Below, one piece after another: positions 19,084 through 26,767 of a stretch of DNA of 64,000 nucleotides. Below the pieces are notes generated by a model. That model made no database searches. It saw nothing but the letters and a program-made list of their open reading frames with translations, and was not told the origin of the DNA. Numbering within the stretch: position 1 is the stretch's first letter; every line of letters begins with the position of its first letter. Origin of the DNA: Elstera cyanobacteriorum (GTDB lineage Bacteria > Pseudomonadota > Alphaproteobacteria > Elsterales > Elsteraceae); contig NZ_NOXS01000034.1 of NCBI RefSeq assembly GCF_002251735.1, forward strand, positions 124,376-188,375, written 5' to 3'. Both the position numbers and the translations under genes were made by a program.

Positions 19084-20691
19084 TTAGTGCTTGAAGTGCC
19101 GTACGCCCGTGAAGACCATCGCCGCGCCTGCGGCATCGGCGGCGGCGATCACTTCGGCGTCGCGCTTCGATCCGCCCGGCTGGATGGCGGCGGTAACGCC
19201 TGCCTTGAGGCAGACTTCGAGACCGTCCGGGAAGGGGAAGAAGGCGTCGGAGGCCACGATGGCGCCGATGGCACGGCTTTGCGGCTCGCCCGCCGCCTGG
19301 GCCATCGCGGCGGCGCGGGCGACGGCCTGTTGCGCGGCATCGACGCGCGAGGTCTGGCCCCCGCCGATCCCGACGGCAGCCCCGTCCTTCACCAGCACAA
19401 TGGCGTTGGATTTGACGTGCTTGACCAGGGTGAAGGCCAGCAGCATATCGCGCACTTCCGCCGGGGTTGGGGCGCGCTTGGTGACGGTTTGCAGCGCCTC
19501 GGCCCCGACGTGGCCGTTATCGCGGCTCTGCACCAGCACCCCGCCCGCGACGGAGCGGTAGGTGAGGCCCGGTTCCTTCGGATCGGGCATGGCGCCGGTG
19601 ATCAGCACGCGCAGGTTCTTCTTATCGGCCAGGGCGGCGGTAGCCTCCGGCTCGATGGCGGGGGCGATGACAACCTCGGCGAAGAGATCGGCGATCATCA
19701 GGGCCGTTTCTTTATCGAGCGGGCGATTGACGGCGATGATGCCGCCGAAGGCGCTCACCGGATCGCAGGCCAGCGCCCGGCGATAGGCTTCCGCCAGGGT
19801 TGGGGCGATAGCGACACCGCAGGGGTTGGCGTGTTTGATGATGGCGACGCCCGGTTCGGTCAGTTCGGCGACCAACTCGAAGGCGGCATCGGTATCGTTG
19901 ATGTTATTGTACGAAAGCTCCTTGCCCTGCACCTGCTGGGCGGTCGCCACGCCGGGGCGGGCGTCTCCCGTGGCGTAGAAAGCCGCCTGCTGGTGCGGGT
20001 TTTCGCCGTAGCGCAGCGTCTGCTTCAACGCGCCGCCCAACGCCAATTGGCGCGGCGTGGCTTCCGACACCTGACCGTTGAACCAGGCGGAGATACCGGA
20101 ATCATAGGCGCCCGTGCGGGTGAAGGCGCGGGCGGCGAGCGTGCGGCGCAAGGAAAGGCTGGTGCCCCCGGCGTCGGTCAGCGCGGCGATCACCTCGGCA
20201 TAATCGGCGGGATCGGTAATGACGGTCACGGCGGCGTGGTTCTTGGCGGCGGAGCGGATCATCGACGGACCGCCAATGTCGATATTCTCGATGCAGGTGT
20301 CGAAATCCGCGCCTTTGGCGACGGTCGCTTCGAAGGGATAGAGGGTGACCACCACCACATCAATCGGGCCGATGCCGTGCTGCTGCATGGCGGCCTGATG
20401 GCTGCTGCTATCGCGGCGGCCCAGAAGCCCGCCGTGGATTTTCGGGTGCAGGGTTTTCACCCGCCCATCCATCATTTCCGGGAAGCCAGTGTAATCGGCC
20501 ACTTCCGTCACCGGCAGACCGGCGGCGCGCAGCGTATCGGCGGTACCGCCGGTCGAGAGCAGTTCGGCCCCAGCGGTATGCAGGGCGCGGCCAAGCTCGA
20601 CAATCCCGGCTTTGTCGTAGACCGACAGCAGGGCGCGGGCGGGTTTCACCAGATCGGGCAGCGGCAGATCGCCGGAAACATGGGCGGGCAT
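19084..20691 (-). CDS. purH: Bifunctional AICAR transformylase / IMP cyclohydrolase
   Basis: A 535-residue PurH. The N-terminal MGS-like IMP cyclohydrolase domain is at 1-150 (S-V-Y-D-K-A-G-I near 23-30, [11 protein letters not shown] near 77-87). The transformylase domain follows, with N-P-H-Q-Q-A-A-F and [12 protein letters not shown]. It carries out the last two steps of purine synthesis to IMP. It begins eight bases after the capD-like gene stop, so it is probably read from the polysaccharide genes upstream as well as from its own promoter. Confidence 0.97.
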   Translation of the reverse strand: MPAHVSGDLPLPDLVKPARALLSVYDKAGIVELGRALHTAGAELLSTGGTADTLRAAGLPVTEVADYTGFPEMMDGRVKTLHPKIHGGLLGRRDSSSHQAAMQQHGIGPIDVVVVTLYPFEATVAKGADFDTCIENIDIGGPSMIRSAAKNHAAVTVITDPADYAEVIAALTDAGGTSLSLRRTLAARAFTRTGAYDSGISAWFNGQVSEATPRQLALGGALKQTLRYGENPHQQAAFYATGDARPGVATAQQVQGKELSYNNINDTDAAFELVAELTEPGVAIIKHANPCGVAIAPTLAEAYRRALACDPVSAFGGIIAVNRPLDKETALMIADLFAEVVIAPAIEPEATAALADKKNLRVLITGAMPDPKEPGLTYRSVAGGVLVQSRDNGHVGAEALQTVTKRAPTPAEVRDMLLAFTLVKHVKSNAIVLVKDGAAVGIGGGQTSRVDAAQQAVARAAAMAQAAGEPQSRAIGAIVASDAFFPFPDGLEVCLKAGVTAAIQPGGSKRDAEVIAAADAAGAAMVFTGVRHFKH

Positions 20692-20699
20692 GGCAATTC

Positions 20700-22559
20700 C
20701 TAGGGGGCTGGGGAGAATTCCGGCACAAGCCGGTGAAGAATAGTCAGGGCAGCGGCGGTATCGCCGCGCGCGACGGCCTCGGCCATCGCATCGAACTCGC
20801 GGGTTAGATCGGGCAAGGCCCAGGTGCGCGGCGCGGCAAGGCGGACGCCAGAAACCGGGGTCGGGTCCAGCGCTTCGCTATCGTGGAACAGCTCCTCATA
20901 GAGTTTTTCACCGGGGCGCAGGCCGGTGATTTCTATTGGAATATCCACCTCCGGCCGCAGCCCGTGCAGGCGGATCATTTGGCGGGCGAGGTCGATGATT
21001 TTCACCGGCTCGCCCATATCCAGCACAAAAATCCGGCCAGGCGCGGCGGCGTCGGTGGTGCCATAGGCGGAGGCGTGCAGCACGAGTTCCACCGCTTCGG
21101 CAATCGTCATGAAATAGCGGGTAATCTCGGCATGGGTCACGGTCAGCGGGCCGCCGCGCTGCAACTGGCGCTGGAACAGCGGAATGACCGAGCCGGTCGA
21201 TCCCAGCACATTGCCGAAACGCACCAGCACGAAGCGCGGACCGTGATTTTCGGCCAAATCCTGCGCCTGCACCCACATTTCGGCAACGCGCTTGCTGGCG
21301 CCCATCACATTGGTCGGATTGACGGCCTTATCGCTGGAAATCAGCACCATCGCCTTCGCCCCGGCGCGGCGGCTGGCTTCCGCCACGATGCGCGAGCCAA
21401 GGATATTGGTGGCGAAACACTCCAGCGGGTTCGCTTCGGCCAGCGGCACATGTTTGATGGCGGCGGCGTGGAAGACAAGGTCCGGCGCGGCCTCGGTAAA
21501 AATCCGCCCGATGCGCCCGGCGTCGCGCACGTCGGCAATTACTGCGCGACGGGGCAGGGCGGGGAAAAGTTCCGAGACCTGAAGATCAATGGAATAGAGC
21601 GCATATTCCGAGGCATCGAGCAGTGTCAGATGGGCGGGGCCGAGGGCGGCGATCTGGCGAACGAGTTCTGCGCCGATAGAGCCGCCCGCGCCCGTCACCA
21701 GCACGCGCTGCCCGCGCACGAGGTTTTCTAGCGGCGCGCGGTCCAGCGGTTGCGGCGGGCGGCCGAGCAGATCTTCCAGCGCCAGCGGGCGCAGGGCGAC
21801 GGAAATATCGCCGTCGCGGAAATCGGTCAGGCGCGGCAGGCGCACCAGTGGCAGGTTCAGGCTTTGCGCTGCTTCCAGCAGGCGCCGAACCGTTTCGGGC
21901 TTGGCGTCCGACTGGGCCAGGATCAATTTCTGTGGGGCCTCGTCGCGCGCCGACAGCCGGGCGATCACCTGGGGCAGCGCGTCGATACCGCCTTCGACCC
22001 TTACGCCCCGAATGGCCTGACCGTGGCGGCGCTCCCGCTCATCCACTAGGGCGACCACCCGGTAGGGGGCGGCGGAGCGCTTAAGGTTGGCGATGAACAG
22101 ATCGGCCTCGTCCCCAGCGCCGATCAGCACCACCGGTTCCCGCGCCGCCGAGAGCAGGGCGGCGGCGCTGCGCTCCTTAATGGCGCGATAGAGTGCCCGT
22201 CCGGCGATCAGCAGCAATACCAGCAGCGCCCAGGCATAGAGCAGCGACGAGCGCGGCAGATAATCGCCGCGCTGGATGAAAAAGAGGACCAGGGCGAAGA
22301 CCGGTACGGTCAGCGTTGCCGTTTTTACGACCCCCAGCAGGTCGGCCAAGCTGGTATAGCGCCACACGCCGCGCGTCAGCCCGGTCAACCGGGCGCTGAT
22401 TAGGGTCAGAGCGGCGAAGAGCAGCGTGCCGCCGGTCATCAACTCGGGCCGGTCGGTGAAAGCGTCCCAGCCCACCCGCAGCACAACGGCGCCGATGAAA
22501 GCCAGTGCGGCGGCGGCGGTATCATGGACCAGGGTCAACCAGATCGGCGGCAGGCGCAT
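20700..22559 (-). CDS. Membrane nucleotide-sugar 4,6-dehydratase (CapD/FlaA1/WbpM family)
   Basis: A 619-residue protein with four N-terminal membrane segments (about residues 8-110), a Rossmann-like CoA-binding-type domain (about 140-260), and a C-terminal SDR domain starting at V-T-G-A-G-G-S-I-G (about 288-296). The later [17 protein letters not shown] stretch carries the catalytic residues. Such enzymes make UDP-4-keto-6-deoxy sugars for surface polysaccharide or glycan linkage. Its ATG overlaps the stop of the preceding glycosyltransferase gene (ATGA). Confidence 0.9.
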   Translation of the reverse strand: MRLPPIWLTLVHDTAAAALAFIGAVVLRVGWDAFTDRPELMTGGTLLFAALTLISARLTGLTRGVWRYTSLADLLGVVKTATLTVPVFALVLFFIQRGDYLPRSSLLYAWALLVLLLIAGRALYRAIKERSAAALLSAAREPVVLIGAGDEADLFIANLKRSAAPYRVVALVDERERRHGQAIRGVRVEGGIDALPQVIARLSARDEAPQKLILAQSDAKPETVRRLLEAAQSLNLPLVRLPRLTDFRDGDISVALRPLALEDLLGRPPQPLDRAPLENLVRGQRVLVTGAGGSIGAELVRQIAALGPAHLTLLDASEYALYSIDLQVSELFPALPRRAVIADVRDAGRIGRIFTEAAPDLVFHAAAIKHVPLAEANPLECFATNILGSRIVAEASRRAGAKAMVLISSDKAVNPTNVMGASKRVAEMWVQAQDLAENHGPRFVLVRFGNVLGSTGSVIPLFQRQLQRGGPLTVTHAEITRYFMTIAEAVELVLHASAYGTTDAAAPGRIFVLDMGEPVKIIDLARQMIRLHGLRPEVDIPIEITGLRPGEKLYEELFHDSEALDPTPVSGVRLAAPRTWALPDLTREFDAMAEAVARGDTAAALTILHRLVPEFSPAP

Positions 22560-23575
22560 CAGGCGGCCCCCCGACCTTGGGCGAAGACCCGCATCAGCGC
22601 AGCGGTAGCGCAGAGGCCGAGGGCAAGCCCCGTCCAGCCGATCCCCAGGATCGGGTGCAGGCTGGCGGTGGCCAGCGCCACCAGCAGCGCGTTCAACCCG
22701 GCGATTCGCAGGCTAACGGCGCTATGGGAAAAGCCGCGCTGCACGGCCTTCTGGTAAAAATGCCGCCGGTGCGGCTGCCAAATCTTTTCCCCGTCGTAGG
22801 CCCGCCATAGAAGGGTGACGGTGGCATCGACGAGGTAATAGAGCGGGATGGTCAGCGCGGCAGACAGGGCGCCCGCCAGCGCCGTTTGCAGCAGCAGCCA
22901 GCCGCCGAGTAGCCCGAGCGGGACGGAGCCGACATCGCCCAAAAAGACTTTAGCCGGGTGCCAGTTCCACCACAGAAACGCCGCCGCGCACCCGGCATAG
23001 ACCAGGCCGAAGGCGGCAAGATCGAACCGGAAAAAGGCTAAGGCGGCAATCAGCGCCGTGCCAAGCCCGATGGCTCCGGCTTCGATGGCGGAAATCCCGT
23101 CGATCCCGTCCATGAAGTTGAAGAGATTGACGAACCACAGCCAGCCAATCCCGGTAATCAGCCGGTCGGCGAGCAGCGGCAGCGCGCCTTGAAACACCAG
23201 CCGGTCGGGCGCCTGCATCGTCAGCACAAAGGCGATGGCGGCGATCTGCACGGCAAACCGGATCGACGGCGGCAGCGGCTTGCGGTCGTCGCGAAACGAT
23301 AACCACGCCAGCACGATGGTTGCCGACAGCAGCGCCGTAAGCTCGGGCAGTAAGGTGCCGGGCGTCCACACCATCAGCGCCGCCCAGCCGGGCAGGAGCC
23401 CAATCAGCACGCCCAGCCCGCCGCCGCGCGGGGTTGGCACTACGTGGGAACTGCGCGCATTCGGCCGGTCCATCGCCTTACGCCGCAGCCAGGGCAGCAG
23501 CCACCCGGTCACGAGGAGGCTCGCAAGAGCACTCAGCGCGGCAATCAATAGGATCACAGGCAGCGGGGGCATCAT
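22559..23575 (-). CDS. WecA/MraY-family polyprenyl-phosphate sugar-1-phosphate transferase
   Basis: A 338-residue, highly hydrophobic protein with about ten membrane segments. Diagnostic motifs are N-F-M-D-G-I-D-G (about 149-156), F-L-G-D-V-G-S-V-P-L-G (about 207-217) and H-R-R-H-F-Y-Q (about 270-276). These place it in the family that attaches the first sugar phosphate to undecaprenyl phosphate. With the downstream dehydratase it forms a small glycan-assembly unit. The exact sugar is unknown. Confidence 0.9.
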   Translation of the reverse strand: MMPPLPVILLIAALSALASLLVTGWLLPWLRRKAMDRPNARSSHVVPTPRGGGLGVLIGLLPGWAALMVWTPGTLLPELTALLSATIVLAWLSFRDDRKPLPPSIRFAVQIAAIAFVLTMQAPDRLVFQGALPLLADRLITGIGWLWFVNLFNFMDGIDGISAIEAGAIGLGTALIAALAFFRFDLAAFGLVYAGCAAAFLWWNWHPAKVFLGDVGSVPLGLLGGWLLLQTALAGALSAALTIPLYYLVDATVTLLWRAYDGEKIWQPHRRHFYQKAVQRGFSHSAVSLRIAGLNALLVALATASLHPILGIGWTGLALGLCATAALMRVFAQGRGAA

Positions 23576-23668
23576 GGAGGGGGGTTATAGCCGGGGGCGG
23601 CGGGGGGCGACTATCGAAATTATCGCGGTTCGCGCATGAGCGGTGAGATGCCGCGATGGTGTTAATGC

Positions 23669-23698
23669 TTGCAATGTATATACAATACGAATATACAT
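23669..23698 (+). promoter_or_regulatory. Candidate brnTA promoter with overlapping operator
   Basis: TTGCAA (23669-23674) and TATACA (23692-23697) stand 17 bases apart. A perfect 8-bp inverted repeat, ATGTATAT (23674-23681) and ATATACAT (23691-23698), overlaps both boxes. The placement 125 bases before brnT fits an autorepressor site for the BrnT-BrnA complex. Confidence 0.5.
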
Positions 23699-23822
23699 GC
23701 TGAATGGATGGCCAGAGGCCGTTTGAAGCGAGACAGATCCTGTCCGCTCAACCATCTGGGATGGTTCAAAAGAAGATAACATGAAACATCTTCTATAAGA
23801 TCAATCCTGGAAGGAAGCGATT

Positions 23823-24131
23823 ATGTTCCAAAGAGGCGATCTGCGATCGGTTCGTAAATTTGAATGGGACCCAGAGAAGAATATATCAAATGTTCGAAAA
23901 CATGGTATCGATTTTGATGTGGCCAAGGTGTGTTTTCTTGATCCGATCCTCATACGGGTCGACGATAGAAATGATTATGGTGAAGAGAGGTATGAAGCCA
24001 TTGGTCTTGCTTTTGGGTTAACCGTTCATGTGATTTTCACAATACGGAATGCCGATACCGTCCGGCTTATCTCTGCATGGAAAGGAGGACGAGATGCCCG
24101 AAAAGCATATCGTGACGCGTTCTTGGGATGA
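23823..24131 (+). CDS. brnT: BrnT-family toxin
   Basis: A 102-residue BrnT with the family signature F-E-W-D-P-E-K-N, K-H-G-I-D-F near 27-32, Y-G-E-E-R-Y-E-A-I-G, and R-L-I-S-A near 85. BrnT is a RelE-like ribonuclease that inhibits translation. It comes before its antitoxin, which is the normal order for this family, and overlaps it by 38 bases. The gene is clearly less GC-rich and uses more AT-ending codons than its neighbours, suggesting recent acquisition. Confidence 0.9.
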   Translation: MFQRGDLRSVRKFEWDPEKNISNVRKHGIDFDVAKVCFLDPILIRVDDRNDYGEERYEAIGLAFGLTVHVIFTIRNADTVRLISAWKGGRDARKAYRDAFLG

Positions 24132-24423
24132 TCTTGCAAACACGGTTCTAACTGATGACCAGAAGGCGCAGTTAGCCGCCCTTGAAGCTATGTCGGATGA
24201 AGAGATTCAGCGTCGTGTTGCGGATGACCCCGATGCTGCTCCTTTTGATCCGGCCCTTTGGGTCGATGCCGAGCTCGTCTCCCTGAAAATCCCTGTTAGC
24301 ATTCGCTTGGATGCAGAGATCGTTGCCTATTTCAAAGCGGGTGGGCCAGGGTATCAGAGCCGCATTAATTCAGTTCTGGCAAACTATGTGCGCGCAAAAC
24401 AGCGGGAGCAGAAGCCCGCTTAG
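24094..24423 (+). CDS. brnA: BrnA-family antitoxin
   Basis: A 109-residue protein. The C-terminal S-I-R-L-D-A-E-I-V-A-Y-F-K and G-P-G-Y-Q-S-R-I-N-S-V-L stretches are the BrnA ribbon-helix-helix region that binds its own promoter. The ATG at 24094 is preceded by an excellent AAAGGAGG site inside brnT, which decides the start over an in-frame ATG at 24049. Like brnT it is AT-richer than its surroundings. Its stop overlaps the convergent HD-domain gene by four bases. Confidence 0.9.
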   Translation: MPEKHIVTRSWDDLANTVLTDDQKAQLAALEAMSDEEIQRRVADDPDAAPFDPALWVDAELVSLKIPVSIRLDAEIVAYFKAGGPGYQSRINSVLANYVRAKQREQKPA

Positions 24424-25064
24424 GGCATCGAGCCCGCCAACCCCGCCAGCGCAGCGCCGAACCGTTCGGCGGCGATGCGGGCGGGCCAGGGTTCCCAAGG
24501 CAGACCGCCATAGATCGGTGTCAGCGGGTCGGCGGACAGCGGGGCGGCGCGAATGCCCAGCGCCTCCCGGCATTCCGCGAGGCTCCAGCCCGCAACGAAG
24601 ATGGCCTCGGCGGCGGCGGCGCGCTTGTCGGCGGTTTTGATCGGCTTTTTCCAGGCGGGCGGCAGGTCGGCGGGCAGCCCGAAGCGGCGATGGACGGCGG
24701 TTTGCAGCGCTTGGTCGAGCTGCCGATAGCCTTCCCCCAAGAAGGGTTTGAGCGGCGAGATTGGGTCGAAACAGACGCCCAGGCATTCCGAAGCGTCATG
24801 CAGCAGGAACGCGAGCTTTTGCGCGGCGGTCAGCGGGCGCGGCGCCTCGGCCTCGCCAATCGCCAGCACGGTCAGCGAGTGTTGGGCGACCGATAGCGGC
24901 CACTCCCACACCGAATGACCGCCCCAGCGCACCGTGCGCGCGGCCCCGAGGGCCAAATCGTCGGCTTCGAAATCAAAGGGCGTCGGATCGAGAAGATTAA
25001 GCCGCCGCCCGGACGGCAGCCGTACCCAGGCGCGTTTGGTCAGGGGCTTCTGGATCGACGGCAT
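24420..25064 (-). CDS. HD-domain phosphohydrolase-like protein
   Basis: A 214-residue protein. The HD-type metal motif can be read as Q-H-S-L near residue 61 and L-L-H-D-A-S-E near 87-93, as in the YfbR-like and related phosphohydrolases that remove phosphate from nucleotides. The rest is Pro/Ala-rich. It follows mutY in the same direction, three bases after that gene's start-side neighbour, and is convergent with brnA. The substrate is unknown. Confidence 0.7.
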   Translation of the reverse strand: MPSIQKPLTKRAWVRLPSGRRLNLLDPTPFDFEADDLALGAARTVRWGGHSVWEWPLSVAQHSLTVLAIGEAEAPRPLTAAQKLAFLLHDASECLGVCFDPISPLKPFLGEGYRQLDQALQTAVHRRFGLPADLPPAWKKPIKTADKRAAAAEAIFVAGWSLAECREALGIRAAPLSADPLTPIYGGLPWEPWPARIAAERFGAALAGLAGSMP

Positions 25065-25067
25065 CTC

Positions 25068-26108
25068 TCAGCGCCCCAGCACGGCTTTCGCCACTTTGCG
25101 GTAGAGGGTCGGCAGGGCCACCTCCCCGAACCGGTCCGGCGTGACCCACGTGCCGAGCTTGGGATCGCCCAGACCAACGGCGGCGCGATAGATGCTAAGG
25201 TCGAGATGGAAGTGCGTGAAAGTGTGCCGCACGCCCCCCTCCAGCCTCTGCCACTCCGCCTTCACCGGCGCGTCGCCGAGCGGGGCGGGCGGGCGCTGGT
25301 CGAGCCACTCGGTGCCGGGCACCTCCATCATACCGCCGAGCAGCCCTTTTTCCGCCCGCCGTCGCAGCAGTACGGCGCCGTCTTTGCGCGTTAGCCAGAA
25401 GACGGCGCCATAGCGCGTCGGCTTATCGGGCTTGGGGGATTTCAGCGGAAACCGTTCGGGATCGTCGGAAATCCGCGCGACGCAGCGGGCCGAAACCGGG
25501 CAGAGGCCGCAGGCCGGGCGGCGCGGGGTGCAGACCATCGCCCCCAGGTCCATCATCGCCTGCGCATAATCGCCGGGGCGCTGCTGTGGGGTAAGGTCGG
25601 CGACCAGCGCCTTTAGGCGCGGTTTCGCGGCGGGTAACGGTTCTTCCACCGCGAATAGGCGGGAGACGACGCGCTCGATATTGCCGTCCATCACTGCCGC
25701 CGGAATATCGAAGGCAATCGCACTGATCGCTGCGGCGGTGTAATCGCCGATGCCGGGCAGCAGGCGTAGGGCCGCTTCATCTGCCGGGAAGCTGCCCCGG
25801 TGCCGCGCCACCACCATCGCCGCGCATTTGTGCAGATTGCGGGCGCGGGCGTAATAGCCAAGGCCCGCCCATTCGGTTAGCACGTCATCGAGCGGCGCTT
25901 GCGCCAAATCCTGCACGCGCGGCCAGCGGGTAAGGAAGCGGCGGTAATAGTCGGCCACCGTCTGCACTGTGGTTTGTTGCAGCATCACTTCCGATAGCCA
26001 GACGTGATACGGGTCAGGCACCTGTCCCGCCTCCGCCCGCCAGGGCAAGCGGCGGCGATTATGGTCATACCAGTCGAGGATCAAATCCGCATGCGCGGGG
26101 TGGGTCAT
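25068..26108 (-). CDS. mutY: A/G-specific adenine glycosylase
   Basis: A 346-residue MutY. The HhH-GPD core shows the catalytic Glu in S-E-V-M-L-Q-Q-T (about residues 36-43), the L-P-G-I-G-D-Y-T-A hairpin and the V-M-D-G-N-I-E-R-V motif with the essential Asp. Four cysteines in a C-x6-C-x2-C-x5-C pattern (near 195-211) bind a 4Fe-4S cluster, and a Nudix-like domain that reads 8-oxoG follows. It removes adenine mispaired with 8-oxoguanine. ATG 26108 gives the family start; a longer in-frame start at 26165 would run into the divergent gene. Confidence 0.95.
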   Translation of the reverse strand: MTHPAHADLILDWYDHNRRRLPWRAEAGQVPDPYHVWLSEVMLQQTTVQTVADYYRRFLTRWPRVQDLAQAPLDDVLTEWAGLGYYARARNLHKCAAMVVARHRGSFPADEAALRLLPGIGDYTAAAISAIAFDIPAAVMDGNIERVVSRLFAVEEPLPAAKPRLKALVADLTPQQRPGDYAQAMMDLGAMVCTPRRPACGLCPVSARCVARISDDPERFPLKSPKPDKPTRYGAVFWLTRKDGAVLLRRRAEKGLLGGMMEVPGTEWLDQRPPAPLGDAPVKAEWQRLEGGVRHTFTHFHLDLSIYRAAVGLGDPKLGTWVTPDRFGEVALPTLYRKVAKAVLGR

Positions 26109-26135
26109 GCTGCCGAACCATGATAAGCAGACGGA

Positions 26136-26675
26136 ATGGCCCGTCGTGCGCAAACTTCCTTTCAACAGATAGCGTCCCCCCCGGCTGGGGTCGAGGGGGG
26201 AACCGAGAAACCGCGCGCTTGGCGCGCAGGACCGCGCGCCTTGGCCGCCGATCTCGGTAAGATCACCCGCCCGGCGGCGAAAAAATTCGGGTTTGCCGAT
26301 GCCCGGCTGCTCACCGATTGGCCGGTGATTATGGGGGAGGCGCTGGCGCGCATGACCCTGCCGTTGGAAGTGAAGCGCGATAAAACCGGCACCCGGCGCA
26401 CGCTGGTGCTAAAATGCTCCGCCGCCGCCGCGCCGCTGGTTCAACATTACACCCAGCAGATTCTGGAGCGAGTGAATACCCACTACGGGTTTTTGGCCGT
26501 CACGCATCTTCAAATGAAGCAAGGGCCCCTGCCGCCGCCGCCGCTTCCCCCCAAGCCGCGTGTGCCCTTATCGGCGATGCAGGAAGCGGCGCTGCGGGCG
26601 GAGATTGCTGAAGTGGAGACGGAAGCACTACGGGCCGCGCTGCTGGATTTAGGCCGTTGCATTCGGAATGGGTAA
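26136..26675 (+). CDS. DUF721 protein (DciA-like)
   Basis: A 179-residue DUF721 protein. The core (about residues 35-120) contains W-P-V-I-M-G near 63-68 and a hydrophobic L-V-L-K-C-S-A-A-A-A-P-L strand, followed by a proline-rich linker. Some DUF721 proteins (DciA) load the replicative helicase DnaB. The neighbourhood mutY-DUF721-DsbA-like gene is common in alphaproteobacteria, here with a PEPC-like gene inserted. It is divergent from mutY with 27 bases between starts. Confidence 0.78.
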   Translation: MARRAQTSFQQIASPPAGVEGGTEKPRAWRAGPRALAADLGKITRPAAKKFGFADARLLTDWPVIMGEALARMTLPLEVKRDKTGTRRTLVLKCSAAAAPLVQHYTQQILERVNTHYGFLAVTHLQMKQGPLPPPPLPPKPRVPLSAMQEAALRAEIAEVETEALRAALLDLGRCIRNG

Positions 26676-26767
26676 GCTTACCTGCCGTTTGTAGTGAAAT
26701 TACATTGAACTGCGCGGCGGCTTGCCGCAGGATGCCGGAATATTCGTCTCACTCTAGGACTATTCCC

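Noticed and set aside
18943-20703. Long plus-strand open frame across purH
   Set aside because: It lies opposite the clear PurH gene and starts inside the hairpin cluster; the translation is glycine-rich and unrecognisable.
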